Source: Nipponacmea schrenckii (lineage: Eukaryota > Mollusca > Gastropoda > Lottiidae). Taken from it: a stretch of DNA of 64,000 nt. Under the pieces are notes generated by a model. The model did no database searches. It was not told the origin of the DNA and saw only the letters and a list, made by a program, of their open reading frames with translations. The stretch is from the NCBI GenBank assembly GCA_030562195.1, contig JAUJPP010000003.1, forward strand, positions 46,134,602 to 46,198,601, written 5' to 3'. Below are positions 50,714 through 62,299 of the stretch, piece after piece; within the stretch, counting starts at the first letter, position 1, and the number at the start of each line of letters is the position of its first letter. The translations under genes and the position numbers were made by a program.

Positions 50714-51888
50714 ATGCCTCGAAGATTTGTTGTAAGTGGTTGTTCGAACGAAAAAAATGACAACATGAATGTCAGTATTCACCTGTTCCCCCATGACCAG
50801 AAATTACAACGAATTTGAGAGGAAAGAGTGCAAAATACCCGTACGGATTAGACATCTACAAAATGGAGCAGGGCCAATTTCACCAAGGACTACTTCAACA
50901 GTACGCCAAGGTTCATGTCTGAAATGGGGACACAGTTGACAAGAAGACAGCTTTTGAAGTAAGATGCAGTTCGGACAATATTTCATAAATCCAAAGGCTC
51001 CGGGGGCAGGGATATTGAGGACGATGTCTCAGTGCCAACAAAGCATGAGCGGTGAGCCTTTGAAGTTTGACAGTTTGAGTTTTGACAAACGGGAAAAAGC
51101 CAGAGTAAGTTTGAAACTTTCCATTTATATTTGTTTTTACGTAAGACCAACGAAATAATTAACACTGTTGAGCAGAATAGAGTTGAAAAGAATAACTAGG
51201 CCTAGATCCAGGCCTAAGAATTCTATATTGTAAACACACATTATTATTATAGACTTGACCGATGAAGGATAGGCCTACTTGTTCTAGGTCTATTGTCTAA
51301 GCAAGGTCTTTTTAGCAATATTTTATGAGAATTGGAATAGCATCCTCAAAATAGTACTGTTAGTCTAGGAATGTCTTTTTTGAAAATATCAACATGAGCA
51401 CACATGATTTTAAAATTTATTTTTACAAAGAGCAATTTTCAACCATAATTTGGGACTTGTTCGGCGAATTCTCATTGATTGTTTTAATCTTAATGCAATG
51501 TAAACTTACACAAAATACTGTTTTAATCAAAGTTTTTATTTTCAGTTGCACATATATTGTATTTTACCCTTACAGAATACTCATACCAGCATTTCATTTC
51601 ATTAAATTTGCAAATCAGGGAAAGGAGTTTAACATTGGGTATTTCTTTTTTTTAAATTTTTCAGTAAACACGAAAATGATACAATCAAAATTTACATAAG
51701 CTAATACATCCCTTTTGTTTGTTTTTTCAGTGTTTATCAACCAATTATTGGGAGAGGTCTGCCAGGCTTGTTTGGATGGGACAATAACAGACGAGTCTGA
51801 AACAGTCAATGTTCCACCACCACTTGCATTTAAATATGAACATCCAAATAATGCGGAGACTGTGTTACGGTTTGGATCCCTAAAGTGA
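50714..51888 (+). pseudogene. Decayed THAP-domain gene with retained splice sites
   Basis: From the ATG at 50714 the frame reads MPRRFVVSGCSN, HLFPHDQKLQRI and TSTKWSRANFTKDYF, which follows the THAP fold outline (GCSN, H.FP, ..HFT.D.F). It is broken: stops replace the expected tryptophans near 50811 and 50850, another stop lies near 50959, and zinc ligands appear lost (Cys to Phe at residue 5, CS.HF to WSRANF). A donor at 51105 (GTAAGT) and an acceptor at 51730 (TTTTTTCAG) are phase-compatible; the second exon (51731-51888) is open and encodes INQLLGEVCQACLDGTITD and a short C terminus. THAP proteins bind DNA and often derive from transposases. It starts 38 bp from the oppositely oriented Penelope-like element. 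Confidence 0.5.
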
Positions 51889-52138
51889 ACTCTAAAATAT
51901 CAAGAAATAATTGGATTTTTTATGAATTTGTTTTTTCATTGTATCTATGATTTTCCCCGGACCATGTCATTATCATTCAGTTAACCTTATTCTGAACCAT
52001 AAGAAATAAAAAGAGTTTATTCAGCCACCTCCATTATATGGTGATGGAAATTGTTATCAAACTCAGGCAGTGGTTCCCCGCTCTTCTTACTAAGGAAATC
52101 CATATCCACTATACAAATCAATGGTATTATGCAGTATA

Positions 52139-52573
52139 CTAGTATCTCAGTCTGTGCTGCCTGAAATATAATTATAATAAAAATTCATTTAATATTTTTT
52201 TAGAATGCATACTTAAATGCTGCATTATTTGACATTATTTAAAACATACACATGTGATAAAGTATTATGCTATGAGATACTCAACTTCATGTTAAAAATT
52301 TATTTGTTGCAAAAGATGGTTTTTCTTCTCAAATATGTTCACTTACGCATTTGAGATTTGTTCAGCTATCCATAGTGCTGCTTGTAATGGCTGTAGGCAA
52401 GATCCAGCACACCTTGATCTAAACACACCATAAGAAAAGCAGGATGCTGTAGTAATACAGTCACCAGGTTGACCCTCATTCTTGTCCATCACCCAAGCTC
52501 CCTGCAACACACACACACTCCAGACTCCAGTGACTCCTCGGGATTCCCTATGTGTACGTAAGTACACGGACAT
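52139..52573 (-). CDS. Possible small gene: exon 52573-52347 spliced to 52160
   Basis: On the minus strand a good acceptor (TATCATTTCAG) precedes an ATG-starting open exon of 227 bases that ends at a GTAAGT donor (52346-52341); a second acceptor (TTATATTTCAG) leads to a short in-frame end at 52139. The peptide is about 83 residues and Cys-containing (MSVYLRTHRESRGV, GDCITTASCF, RSRCAGSCLQPLQAALW). I recognise no family. Both introns look real, but coding status is uncertain; it could be an untranslated transcript or a decayed gene. Confidence 0.35.
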
Positions 52574-52829
52574 CTGAAATGATAGGATAGGTTTTGTTGT
52601 TGTTATACTTATGATACTTATAGGCAACAAGGCAGTTGAATGAAATGCTTTCTTGATGGCCTTACAGTATTAGAGAAAACATTATTCATCGTTGGAGGCC
52701 ATTTGTAAACAAACCAGAGGCGTGGCATGTCTATTTATAGTAACACGTGATTCAAGCAGACAAAATCTATTAAATCATTGCAATTCCGACTTTAGTTCAA
52801 TTTTTATTAAACAGTTTGTTCAAACTTAC

Positions 52830-53158
52830 CAATGAACGTTGTTCAGTCGACCTAAATCGACAGGTAAGGCGATATCAGCAGCTGGTTCGCCATCATTTTC
52901 ATCACTAGATAGACACAAGGCCTACCGCTATCGCGACTTTCGGCATCGGAGGCTAAGGTTCGTATGGATAAAGGCTAGTTACGGCAGGCTTCTTTTTGTT
53001 CGGCAAATTGGTCAAGAAAACCTCCACTTTCACTGTCCGCATTTTCTATCTCACAAGAACTCTCATAGCGGGATAAGACAATATTAATCTCGAACTCTGA
53101 CAGCTTCTACTATTGATTTCAATGTCCGCCATCGTTTTGGGTTACCGCCATGACGTCA
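52830..53158 (-). promoter_or_regulatory. Candidate promoter and first exon of the minus-strand small gene
   Basis: A perfect palindromic CRE (TGACGTCA, 53151-53158) is followed on the minus strand by ACGATGGCGGAC (53135-53124), a YY1-like initiator often found at housekeeping start sites. The segment to 52830 ends with a donor GTAAGTTTG. Reading frames across it are broken after short stretches (for example VDLGRLNNVHW just before the donor), so it may be 5' UTR or a decayed coding exon. Confidence 0.35.
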
Positions 53159-53790
53159 CACAAGTATGGTGTCTTTTTACAATCGACTGATAACCGCACG
53201 CTGCGGGGTCGACAGAAAAAAGTGTTTTTTGAGGGTATTAACCTGTATTATCGCTTAAGAAATTTTGATAATGATATGAGATAGTCATTACTAATTAAAA
53301 AGGTGTCTTATAAGCGATATTAAAATCCATGTCAGCTTCTCTTTAAGATAAACGCATAGGCCTACGATAGGAATGACGAAAATGGTGGACCTGGGCTTCT
53401 GCTGGCAAAACACAAGTTAAATTAATGAAAAGTAAAATGAATGTTTATTTGTTTCTCACAATCGCACGATAATAACATACATATAATACCATTTGTTTAC
53501 TCATCTCTCTACTTTCGATTTCCCCTGTGTTTTGACGTGAAAACTGAAATGAACAATAATATACCCTTAGAATCGCATGAATACGTAAATCATAGAATAT
53601 GTAAACCTCGAAACGATAAATTATAACCGATAAATACCTCCATGAGTCTCTGTAACCATTTTAACATCGAAATCGAAACCCAACATTTAATTTAGCGCCA
53701 TAGCGCAGTGGGCGGAAGTAAGAAAAATAACAACAAGCGATAGGAGTGACTAAATAGCATAATGCACCGTATGACGACAACCGCAACAAG
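53159..53790. other. Gene-free spacer before the 673-bp array
   Basis: No coding or structured feature seen. Confidence 0.35.
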
Positions 53791-54037
53791 TTGGTCAAGT
53801 ACATTCTATTATGCTTCATACGAGTCATTTGTTGTTGACTGCACGTTCATGTCTATTTAAGTGTTACGTGTTATTAATCAACCTGTGCATAATAGTAATC
53901 AATGATTAAATAACTACAAAACAAACAAGGGATGATATGGAAGGGCCCATGTGGAATATAGGGATGATTAAAGGGATAATAGGCGTTAGAATACACTCGT
54001 CCTACGGCTTATATTTGTGTTTCATTTTGACTATTAG

Positions 54038-54228
54038 CAAATGGTAAATAATATAAGATTCTCTATCACAATCAAATTATTTGAATAAATAATAATTTTT
54101 GTCTTAATTCTTTTGAGTTATCTCCCAAAATTCGATTAATTTTGAAAAAAAAGGTATATGAATGATAACAGTTTTTTGACTTTGAAATAGTTTGCCCCCC
54201 CAACCTGAAATTTGTTCCCGCGCCCCTG
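54038..54228. mobile_element. hAT-type MITE, left-truncated copy inside unit 1 (also units 2 and 3)
   Basis: The same element as 56058-56444 but missing about 195 bases after its first bases. ACTATTAG flanks both sides. Equivalent copies lie about 673 and 1346 bp downstream (about 54711-54901 and 55384-55577). Confidence 0.65.
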
Positions 54229-56057
54229 ACTATTAGTTAAATAAAGATGCATCCCACACTTTACCAAATTTTAAAAAGCCACAATAAAAATATATTCGGA
54301 ATTTAAAAACAAAGTAAGCCAGCGACGATTCCATTCAGTTTGAGAATTAAAGCGTCTGGTAAATCAAAGCTAAAACATCATTGTGGAATTCAACAGTAGG
54401 GGTCAAGGACGCGTGAAAACTCACATGTTAGAGTTACGTCCCTTTATATTTACACGATTTGATTTGGTCAAGTACATTCTATTATGCTTCATACGAGTCA
54501 TTTGTTGTTGACTGCACGTTCATGTCTATTTAAGTGTTACGTGTTATTAATCAACCTGTGCATAATAGTAATCAATGATTAAATAACTACAAAACAAACA
54601 AGGGATGATATGGAAGGGCCCATGTGGAATATAGGGATGATTAAAGGGATAATAGGCGTTAGAATACACTCGTCCTACGGCTTATATTTGTGTTTCATTT
54701 TGACTATTAGCAAATGGTAAATAATATAAGATTCTCTATCACAATCAAATTATTTGAATAAATAATAATTTTTGTCTTAATTCTTTTGAGTTATCTCCCA
54801 AAATTCGATTAATTTTGAAAAAAAAGGTATATGAATGATAACAGTTTTTTGACTTTGAAATAGTTTGCCCCCCCAACCTGAAATTTGTTCCCGCGCCCCT
54901 GACTATTAGTTAAATAAAGATGCATCCCACACTTTACCAAATTTTAAAAAGCCACAATAAAAATATATTCGGAATTTAAAAACAAAGTAAGCCAGCGACG
55001 ATTCCATTCAGTTTGAGAATTAAAGCGTCTGGTAAATCAAAGCTAAAACATCATTGTGGAATTCAACAGTAGGGGTCAAGGACGCGTGAAAACTCACATG
55101 TTAGAGTTACGTCCCTTTATATTTACACGATTTGATTTGGTCAAGTACATTCTATTATGCTTCATACGAGTCATTTGTTGTTGACTGCACGTTCATGTCT
55201 ATTTAAGTGTTACGTGTTATTAATCAACCTGTGCATAATAGTAATCAATGATTAAATAACTACAAAACAAACAAAGGATGATATGGAAGGGCCCATGTGG
55301 AATATAGGGATGATTAAAGGGATAATAGGCGTTAGAATACACTCGTCCTACGGCTTATATTTGTGTTTCATTTTGACTATTAGCAAATGGTAAATAATAT
55401 AAGATTCTCTATCACAATCAAATTATTTGAATAAATAATAATTTTTGTCTTAATTCTTTTGAGTTATCTCCCAAAATTCGATTAATTTTGAAAAAAAAGG
55501 TATATGAATGATAACAGTTTTTTGACTTTGAAATAGTTTGCCCCCCCCCAACCTGAAATTTGTTCCCGCGCCCCTGACTATTAGTTAAATAAAGATGCAT
55601 CCCACACTTTACCAAATTTTAAAAAGCCACAATAAAATATATTCGGAATTTAAAAACAAAGTAAGCCAGCGACGATTCCATTCAGTTTGAGAATTAAAGC
55701 GTCTGGTAAATCAAAGCTAAAACATCATTGTGGAATTCAACAGTAGGGGTCAAGGACGCGTGAAAACTCACATGTTAGAGTTACGTCCCTTTATATTTAC
55801 ACGATTTGATTTGGTCAAGTACATTCTATTATGCTTCATACGAGTCATTTGTTGTTGACTGCACGTTCATGTCTATTTAAGTGTTACGTGTTATTAATCA
55901 ACCTGTGCATAATAGTAATCAATGATTAAATAACTACAAAACAAACAAGGGATGATATGGAAGGGCCCATGTGGAATATAGGGATGATTAAAGGGATAAT
56001 AGGCGTTAGAATACACTCGTCCTACGGCTTATATTTGTGTTTCATTTTGACTATTAG

Positions 56058-56444
56058 CATAGGCGCGGGAACAGGGGGGGCAGGGGGGGGGGGCAAATGC
56101 CCCCCCCCCCAAAAATTTTTTGTTGGGGGGCAAAAATATCTTTTGCCCCCCCCCCCCAAAAATGAAATAAAATAATTACATGTACCGGGTAGCCTAAATA
56201 TGTAATTGTCTCATAAGGCCATATTTGTAAATTTCCTTGGTTTTTTAACCTTTGAAGCTGGTAAATAATATAAGATTCTCTATCACAATCAAATTATTTG
56301 AATAAATAATAATTTTTGTCTTAATTCTTTTGAGTTATCTCCCAAAATTCGATTAATTTTGAAAAAAAGGTATATGAATGATAACAGTTTTTTGACTTTG
56401 AAATAGTTTGCCCCCCCAACCTGAAATTTGTTCCCGCGCCCCTG
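56058..56444. mobile_element. hAT-type MITE, full-length copy in unit 4 (387 bp)
   Basis: Ends CATAGGCGCGGGAACA and TGTTCCCGCGCCCCTG, i.e. 16-base terminal inverted repeats with two mismatches, flanked by the 8-base duplication ACTATTAG (56050-56057 and 56445-56452). An 8-bp duplication and CAGGGG-type ends are hallmarks of hAT elements. The left part has long G and C runs able to fold on themselves. The MITE at 63000-63465 has a single ACTATTAG at this spot, the empty site. Confidence 0.8.
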
Positions 56445-56852
56445 ACTATTAGTTAAATAAAGATGCATCCCACACTTTACCAAATTTTAAAAAGCCACAA
56501 TAAACATATATTCGGAATTTAAAAAAAAAGTGAGCCAGCGACGATTCCATTCAGTTTGAGAATAAAAGCGTCTGGTAAATCAAAGCTAAAACATCATTGT
56601 GGAATTCAACAGTAGGGGTCAAGGACGCGTGAAAACTCACATGTTAGAGTTACGTCCCTTTATATTTACACGATTTGAAAATCGCTTGATGGATGGCTCA
56701 AGCGTTTTATGATTAACTACTCTATTTTGGTGATTTATCGGATTTTAGAGGGATTTTGATGTATAGGTAAGTCCACTGATGGATATATACTGTTATTGTC
56801 CAAATTTGAGTGAACTTAAAATTTTATGTTCGTTCTAACGCCTATTATCCCT

Positions 56853-57280
56853 TTAAAGTGATTAAAACTAGTTTTAATGCGATGTCGATGTGTATGTAAA
56901 ATATTACCCTCTTGCCCTCGGTTAAATATTAGAAATAACCCTCGGCCTGCGGCCTCGTCATTGGACCAGAAATACAGCCCTTGTATTACATGAGGCCCAG
57001 TTAAAGGCATAACATGTGGTCTACATCGGGTAGAAACACTAGAACAATGATAATATTGCGGGGCAAAGGCCCAGAAAATATGCCCTGGTACTATATGAGT
57101 AACCAGTAACCCAGTAAGAATATCCTAGTACAATGGGAAGTCCAGTAAGAATACCGTATTCTGAACCGATTAATGTAAGGGTTGTCTGAAGCCAAAACAG
57201 GGGAGGATAACTCCTGAAAAAAATCTTCATGATAAAGTATCAAATGGTCTTTTAACCTGAACACACTTCATCCTACAAAT
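56853..57280. other. Spacer before TEFM
   Basis: Should contain the TEFM promoter; no clear core motif recognised. Confidence 0.35.
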
Positions 57281-59649
57281 ATGAGACACATATTTATTGT
57301 AAGCAGATTGAAAAATGCTGTTTCAAGTGTATATAAAATATTTTACAGACCACGTACTTTTAGCTACCAGGTAAGAATATGAGATGAGCTTGCCTGCTTA
57401 GTTCAATTTCTTTTGTACCGTAGTCCATCAATATCTGAATATCATACAATGTATTATTGGGTTTTTTTTTTGGAAGTGGAGGGGGGCAATATATGGGCAT
57501 GGCAGTGGTTGAACTTTAAATGATTCGAAAACAATAAATTTTATATCTCTGGATGTTGTAAGATTGAGGTAAGTTCAAAGTCAAACCCAAGGTGACTAAA
57601 AAAAAATCATAATGTCAATTTTGATGAATATTTGAGTAGATTAGTTTCTTGGAAATCAGTGATAGTTGGGTTTAAATTTCATTTTTGGGAGTTAATTTGC
57701 TACAATGTTCCTCTTATATGAATATTTCTAATACAGTGTAGGCCCTAGGCCTATCACAAATTTCCAAAAGTGGTTGAAATTGTTATGAATAAAGTAGAGT
57801 AGCGAGGTTATTTCATATGGTATAGGCTAAATTAAGTGTTAACTCAGAAGTAAACTAATTAATGCTCTAATGTATTGTAAATGATTTGCTGTTTGGTTTA
57901 TTTTAGGCTTATACACAAAGAGTATACTCTGTTAAATCTGATTTACTTTCTTTGGAAGACATGTATTCAGAAAAAGACAAATGTATGATTTTAGCTCATT
58001 TCAATAATAAGAATGAGAAAAAGATAGTGATGAAATTTGCTATTAGCGAATTTCAAGCAAAATCAATTATTGAATATCGGAAGAATTCAGGTAAATTTAA
58101 AACCCTATCTGACATCTTGAAAGTGTGCAACATTGGAATAGATGTTCTACATACAATTTGTGAGAAGATACTAACAAGTGGAAAAACAGATTCACCATTT
58201 TATCCAAATCTAAAAGATGAAGAAATAAGTGTGAGTCAGAAGTTTTATTACTTTAAATCACCCCTTCTGTTTATTTATAGGTGGATTTCATATTAAATTA
58301 TATACATTTTCCTGACTGAACATTAGAATATGGATGTACTGTATATTGTTGTGACCACAAATCTTTTTTGAGGAAATTTACTGCTGTGTAATTCTATAGA
58401 CTTTTGAGCAAATCCTTTTTTTTTTAGCATTTCTTATGGAACGAATATTTGGAACTCTTATATTTACAGAAAGTTAATTTGATAGTTGGCTTTGATATAA
58501 ATATTGGAGGATTGGGTTGGACATTATTAGATAGAAATTTAAATCTGATAGAGTGTAAAAATCTACATTTATATGGCACACAACTATCTTCTCATTACGG
58601 TTTTAAGAAAAAGGTGACAATGTCTTTATTTATTAAATGATGATACAAGCTGAAGTAGTCTATGGCCCAATTGATCATTTTGTTGAATAATCCCCAATCT
58701 TTAATATCTAGGAGTGGAGGAAATTATTCAGGTATACTAGTACTAGAAAATTTAATAAGAATTGCCTCTCTTTCCAACAAATATCGTACCACTGACCAAC
58801 TACAGCAAGTTGTTATGTCAAATTGGGAGTTAAAACTTATATAGAATTATTTCAGTGAGACACTGTTTGATGGCTTGCTATAAATTGGTTGATCATTATT
58901 TTACTTTTTAGTTGGAAGATTTGAAAGAGTGTATACCAGTAGCTGATTTATACATATTGCCTTCTCTTTATCTGACAAAAGAATATTTTAACCATGCACT
59001 TTCTATAACAACAGTAGAAACAATGTTATTGACACTGTTACATTCATTAGACTATAAAGTAGTAAGATTTAAACAAAAGACAGTGGGAAATTTTTTAAAT
59101 TTAAATGTTGGCGATGAATTGACAAGTGGTTTATTAATAATGAACGAGATTATAAAAGGACAATCTAAATATAAATGTAGGATCTCATCAACACTAAGGA
59201 ACTATTTAATGTCATTGTCAAAATATGATCAAAATAGGGTGACTAATAGTTTATTATTAAGTCTGACTTATCATCATTATAACATTGAAAGAGAAAAGTC
59301 TGAAGATTTCTCAAATAAGGGTTGTAATGTTTCTGAAATCGAAACCAATGCTGATCCTGATGTTAAACCTATTGTTGATCTTGATGTTGATCAAGATGCT
59401 GAACCTATTGTTGATCTTGATGTTGATCCAGATGTTGAACGTATTGTTGATCCTGATGTTGAACCCAATATCACAGTCCTTAGATTAGGTGAAAAACTTA
59501 AACAAATGAAAGAAGAAGTATTAGAGAGAATGTCTGAACCCAAACAGAAGAAACTTTCAATTAAAAAACGTGTTTTGAGATCTTCTGCAAATGTAACTAG
59601 AGAGAAAGCTGCAAAAAAAAGACCTAGTTTTGATCAACAGCATAATTGA
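57281..59649 (+). CDS. TEFM: TEFM homologue, mitochondrial transcription elongation factor
   Basis: Mitochondrial matrix factor that binds mitochondrial RNA polymerase and raises its processivity (family knowledge). Exons 57281-57370, 57907-58230, 58470-58613, 58912-59649, all phase 0, total 431 residues (human about 360). The ATG at 57281 opens a basic targeting-like N terminus (MRHIFIVSRLK...YRPRTFSYQ) with no acidic residues in the first exon; the ATG at 57315 is out of frame. Helix-hairpin-helix region at about 73-138 (FAISEFQAKSIIEYRKNSGK, LHTICEKIL). Then an RNase H-like fold lacking catalytic residues (LIVGFDINIGGLGWTLLDRN; VADLYILPSLY; KTVGNFLNLNVGDELTSG). After about residue 325 comes an extension with acidic D.DV repeats and a basic end (KKRVLRSSANVTREKAAKKR), absent from vertebrate TEFM as I recall it. 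An AATAAA overlaps the stop codon region. Confidence 0.85.
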
Positions 59650-60504
59650 ATAAAAAAAAAAAAAAAATCTTCTCAATAACAAAATTATTAATATATATCC
59701 CTCCCACCTCATAATTTTAAGAAAAATTTGTTGTTTGTCTGCTTAACACTTATTTTCATTCATCTACAAATGAAGTCTATGGTGTGCTTAAGGATTACAG
59801 AAAGAAGAATTGAGGATTGTTTTTGCCTAAATATGTCTGATGATTACAAACTGTTTCCACTGGTTGCCCTAAAAGCAATTGATTTTGGGAGGTCTTTGTA
59901 TTAGAAAAAGTAAATAAGCTGACAAACAGAAAATTAGAAAGTATATTTAAAAGTTCTTTATTCCATTTGATGATACATTAACAGATACAAAATGATATTT
60001 GATATGTTATTAACTTCAGCACACTTAAGATATTGTTACTATACATTCCACATATTCCAAACAAAAATCAGATATCAGGAACCACTTTGTTTTTCCACAA
60101 CATTATCTCTAGGCTTATATCCTAGTTTACTCCATTCTTCCTTTGTCATTAAATTCCTAGAAAAAATATTTTTTTGATTGGTTATTGACTGACTTTGGAC
60201 TTTGTTGAGGTTTACAAAGGAATTAACCATTCACATGTCAAGGAATTAATAATGGACTTCTTACATAGGCCATAGATATTCCTTTAAAACTTTCAATCAG
60301 TTCACTTACACAATATTTTGGTGGAAGTAATGAGATCATCACAAAAATCAATAGGCCTGTGGATCAGCTTCATATGACAATGAAGCTCAAAAGAAAAATC
60401 AAAGAATATGTAAGGAATTGTAGCCCTGTAGTGAGCATGAGTTGCACAATATAACTAATAAGAGTGAAACATCAATTCAGTGAAAAATTCTCCAAAGATT
60501 ACAA
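59650..60504. other. TEFM 3' flank, no further gene
   Basis: A run of A follows the stop codon at once (about 59653-59667); it is genomic, not evidence of a retrocopy, because the gene has introns. No other feature. Confidence 0.4.
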
Positions 60505-61185
60505 AAGATTGCCAGGCAAAGTTGTGCCCACTGGCAGCATTGAATTTGAATAATAAATTGGGCAATAATTCTAAAAATATTCATTGAAAATTGGTCTTCA
60601 ATGCAAATGCTTGCACCAAGTTAATCAATATCCTTTGAAAACTGCAACCACAATAGAATTTTAACACAATTTTACTAGATCCAGGGCAATTACTCAAAAC
60701 CGTTCATTGAAAAATTGTCATGACTGAGGTTTAATCAATTCCAATGCTCACCCCAAGTTCAAAACCCATAGAATATTGTAGGTTTTATTACATCAACAAT
60801 AAATTGTTAACAAGATTTTACTTAGTCAAGGGCAATAACTCAAAAACTGTTCTTTGAAAAATCATCAAATTCAAACTTAACTGCAACTTATCAATTCCAT
60901 TTTATACCGAGTTTCATCAAAATCCATTGAAAACTGTAGCTTCTATTGTACCCACAAGAAAATTTTGATGAAATTTTACTAGGTCAAAGACAAAAAATCA
61001 AAATTGTTCGTTGAAAATTACAAATTCTGAATTGACTGCCACCTTATCAATTCCAATGCTTATACAAAGTTTCATTCAAATCCATTGAAAATTGTAGCTT
61101 TTATTGCGTCTAAAACAAATATTGACAGACCGACAGACAGGGACGATAACAATATATGTCCACATACATCATGTGGGCAAATAAT
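60505..61185 (+). repeat. Composite dispersed repeat, copy 2
   Basis: Head GCCAGGCAAAGTTGTGCCCA then CTGGCAGC at 60511-60538; monomers with 'gggcaataactcaaaa' and 'tttcatcaaaatccattgaaa'; tail 'gaccgacagacagggacgat', then 'atgtccacata' and 'catgtgggc'. Same order as 7861-8440. Confidence 0.7.
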
Positions 61186-62299
61186 AAAGGAATCATCTTC
61201 ATAAAGTCATTGACCTACAAATCAAATCTGTTAATCTATTTGGACTGAGCCTTAGTTGAACATTATAGCTAACAAGAGTAAAATGCAAGTTGGACAAGAA
61301 ATTTTGGTGAAAAAGTATCCTATCATCATGAAAATCAATAGGAATCATCTGCAAGATGACACTTGACCAACAAAATAAAAATCAAGAGAATCTATAAAGA
61401 ATTTCTGTCTTTAGAGTGAGCACCAAGAACAAGCGAAATGTGAACAGAGGGAAATATTTCTAGGTTTATAAAAAGATTATATTAAATCTGAGGGCAATCT
61501 GGGCTTTCAGAAAAGAAAAAAAAAAAATTCTCTCCTGCCCTTCTGCTTTTTTTTGATGAAAAAATCGGTGAAACAAGAAAACATAGTGGTCTGGCCAAAT
61601 AGAAACTAAGTTATGTTTTCATGGCTTTCACCGACACTACGCCAATAAAGAAATCTGTCTATTGAAAACAATATTTCTTAATGCTAAACCTCAATTTAAT
61701 TTATTAATTTCAATTTAATATCTAATGTCTGGTTCATCTACAATTATATTAATTGCTAACATATATCTGTTCAGCAGCACCAGCATGAATGGGGGAACAT
61801 TTACCCTTAAAAAAGTTTGAACCCCTATTTAATTTCCAAATCATTATGTTCTTGTCCCAAAATATGTCAGAATATATCAAATCTATCTTTTCTTCCCATA
61901 TTTGTACCCTCAGTCTCAGGAGCTTATCATATGTTCATCCCATAAACTAGTATTTCTTTTTAAAAAAAAAGTAAATTATATCTTGGTTCTGTAACTGGTT
62001 TAATTGATTTTTCGTTTAAAGATGGGTTGCCTCATTAATTAGAGCCAAAGTAAGCTTACTAATTGATTAATTGGGGTTTCTAATGAATAATCCATGTATT
62101 CTCAAGTTCAAAAGGCCTATGTGGACGTAGAAATGCTTGTGGAATCCATTTGACTCTGATCTGCTTTGAAACGCTAAATTTAGACTCCATGTTTGTTCAC
62201 GTGACCAAATGATGTCATATGAATGAAGGCGTCTAAACATTGATTTCGTATTTTATTATTAGTGAGTTGAAAACTTATTTAAATTAATTAATAATGTTT
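61186..62299. other. AT-rich spacer, no gene
   Basis: No coding or structured feature recognised. Confidence 0.4.

Larger units (their letters stand above)
53791..56670. repeat. 673-bp tandem array, four copies, joining host flank to part of a MITE
   Basis: 'ggtcaagtacattctatta' recurs at 53793, 54466, 55139 and 55813 (spacings 673, 673, 674). Each unit is about 180 bp of flanking DNA plus the left part of a TTAA-target MITE carrying a hAT-type insertion. The junction (CGATTTGA|TTTGGTCAAG) falls inside the MITE, as shown by comparison with the intact MITE at 63000-63465. The units are nearly identical, so the amplification is recent. Confidence 0.9.
53972..56852. mobile_element. TTAA-target MITE expanded by the tandem duplication
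   Basis: Starts after TTAA (53968-53971) with AGGGATAATAGGCGTTAGAA and ends with its inverse complement at 56833-56852, followed by TTAA (56853-56856). So both ends and the target duplication of one original insertion survive although the interior has been repeated four times. Confidence 0.8.

Noticed and set aside
52839..53087. Plus-strand frame of 82 residues
   Set aside because: Opposite strand of the candidate promoter/first exon; no family and no splice support on the + strand.
57315..57370. ATG at 57315 as the start of TEFM
   Set aside because: Its frame ends in phase 2 at 57370 and does not join the exon at 57907; the ATG at 57281 does and gives a targeting-like N terminus.
58662..58844. 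60-residue open frame in TEFM intron 3
   Set aside because: The flanking exons join in phase 0 and match the family without it; no homology.
59641..59670. Poly(A) after the TEFM stop as a sign of a processed retrocopy
   Set aside because: The gene has three introns with proper splice sites.
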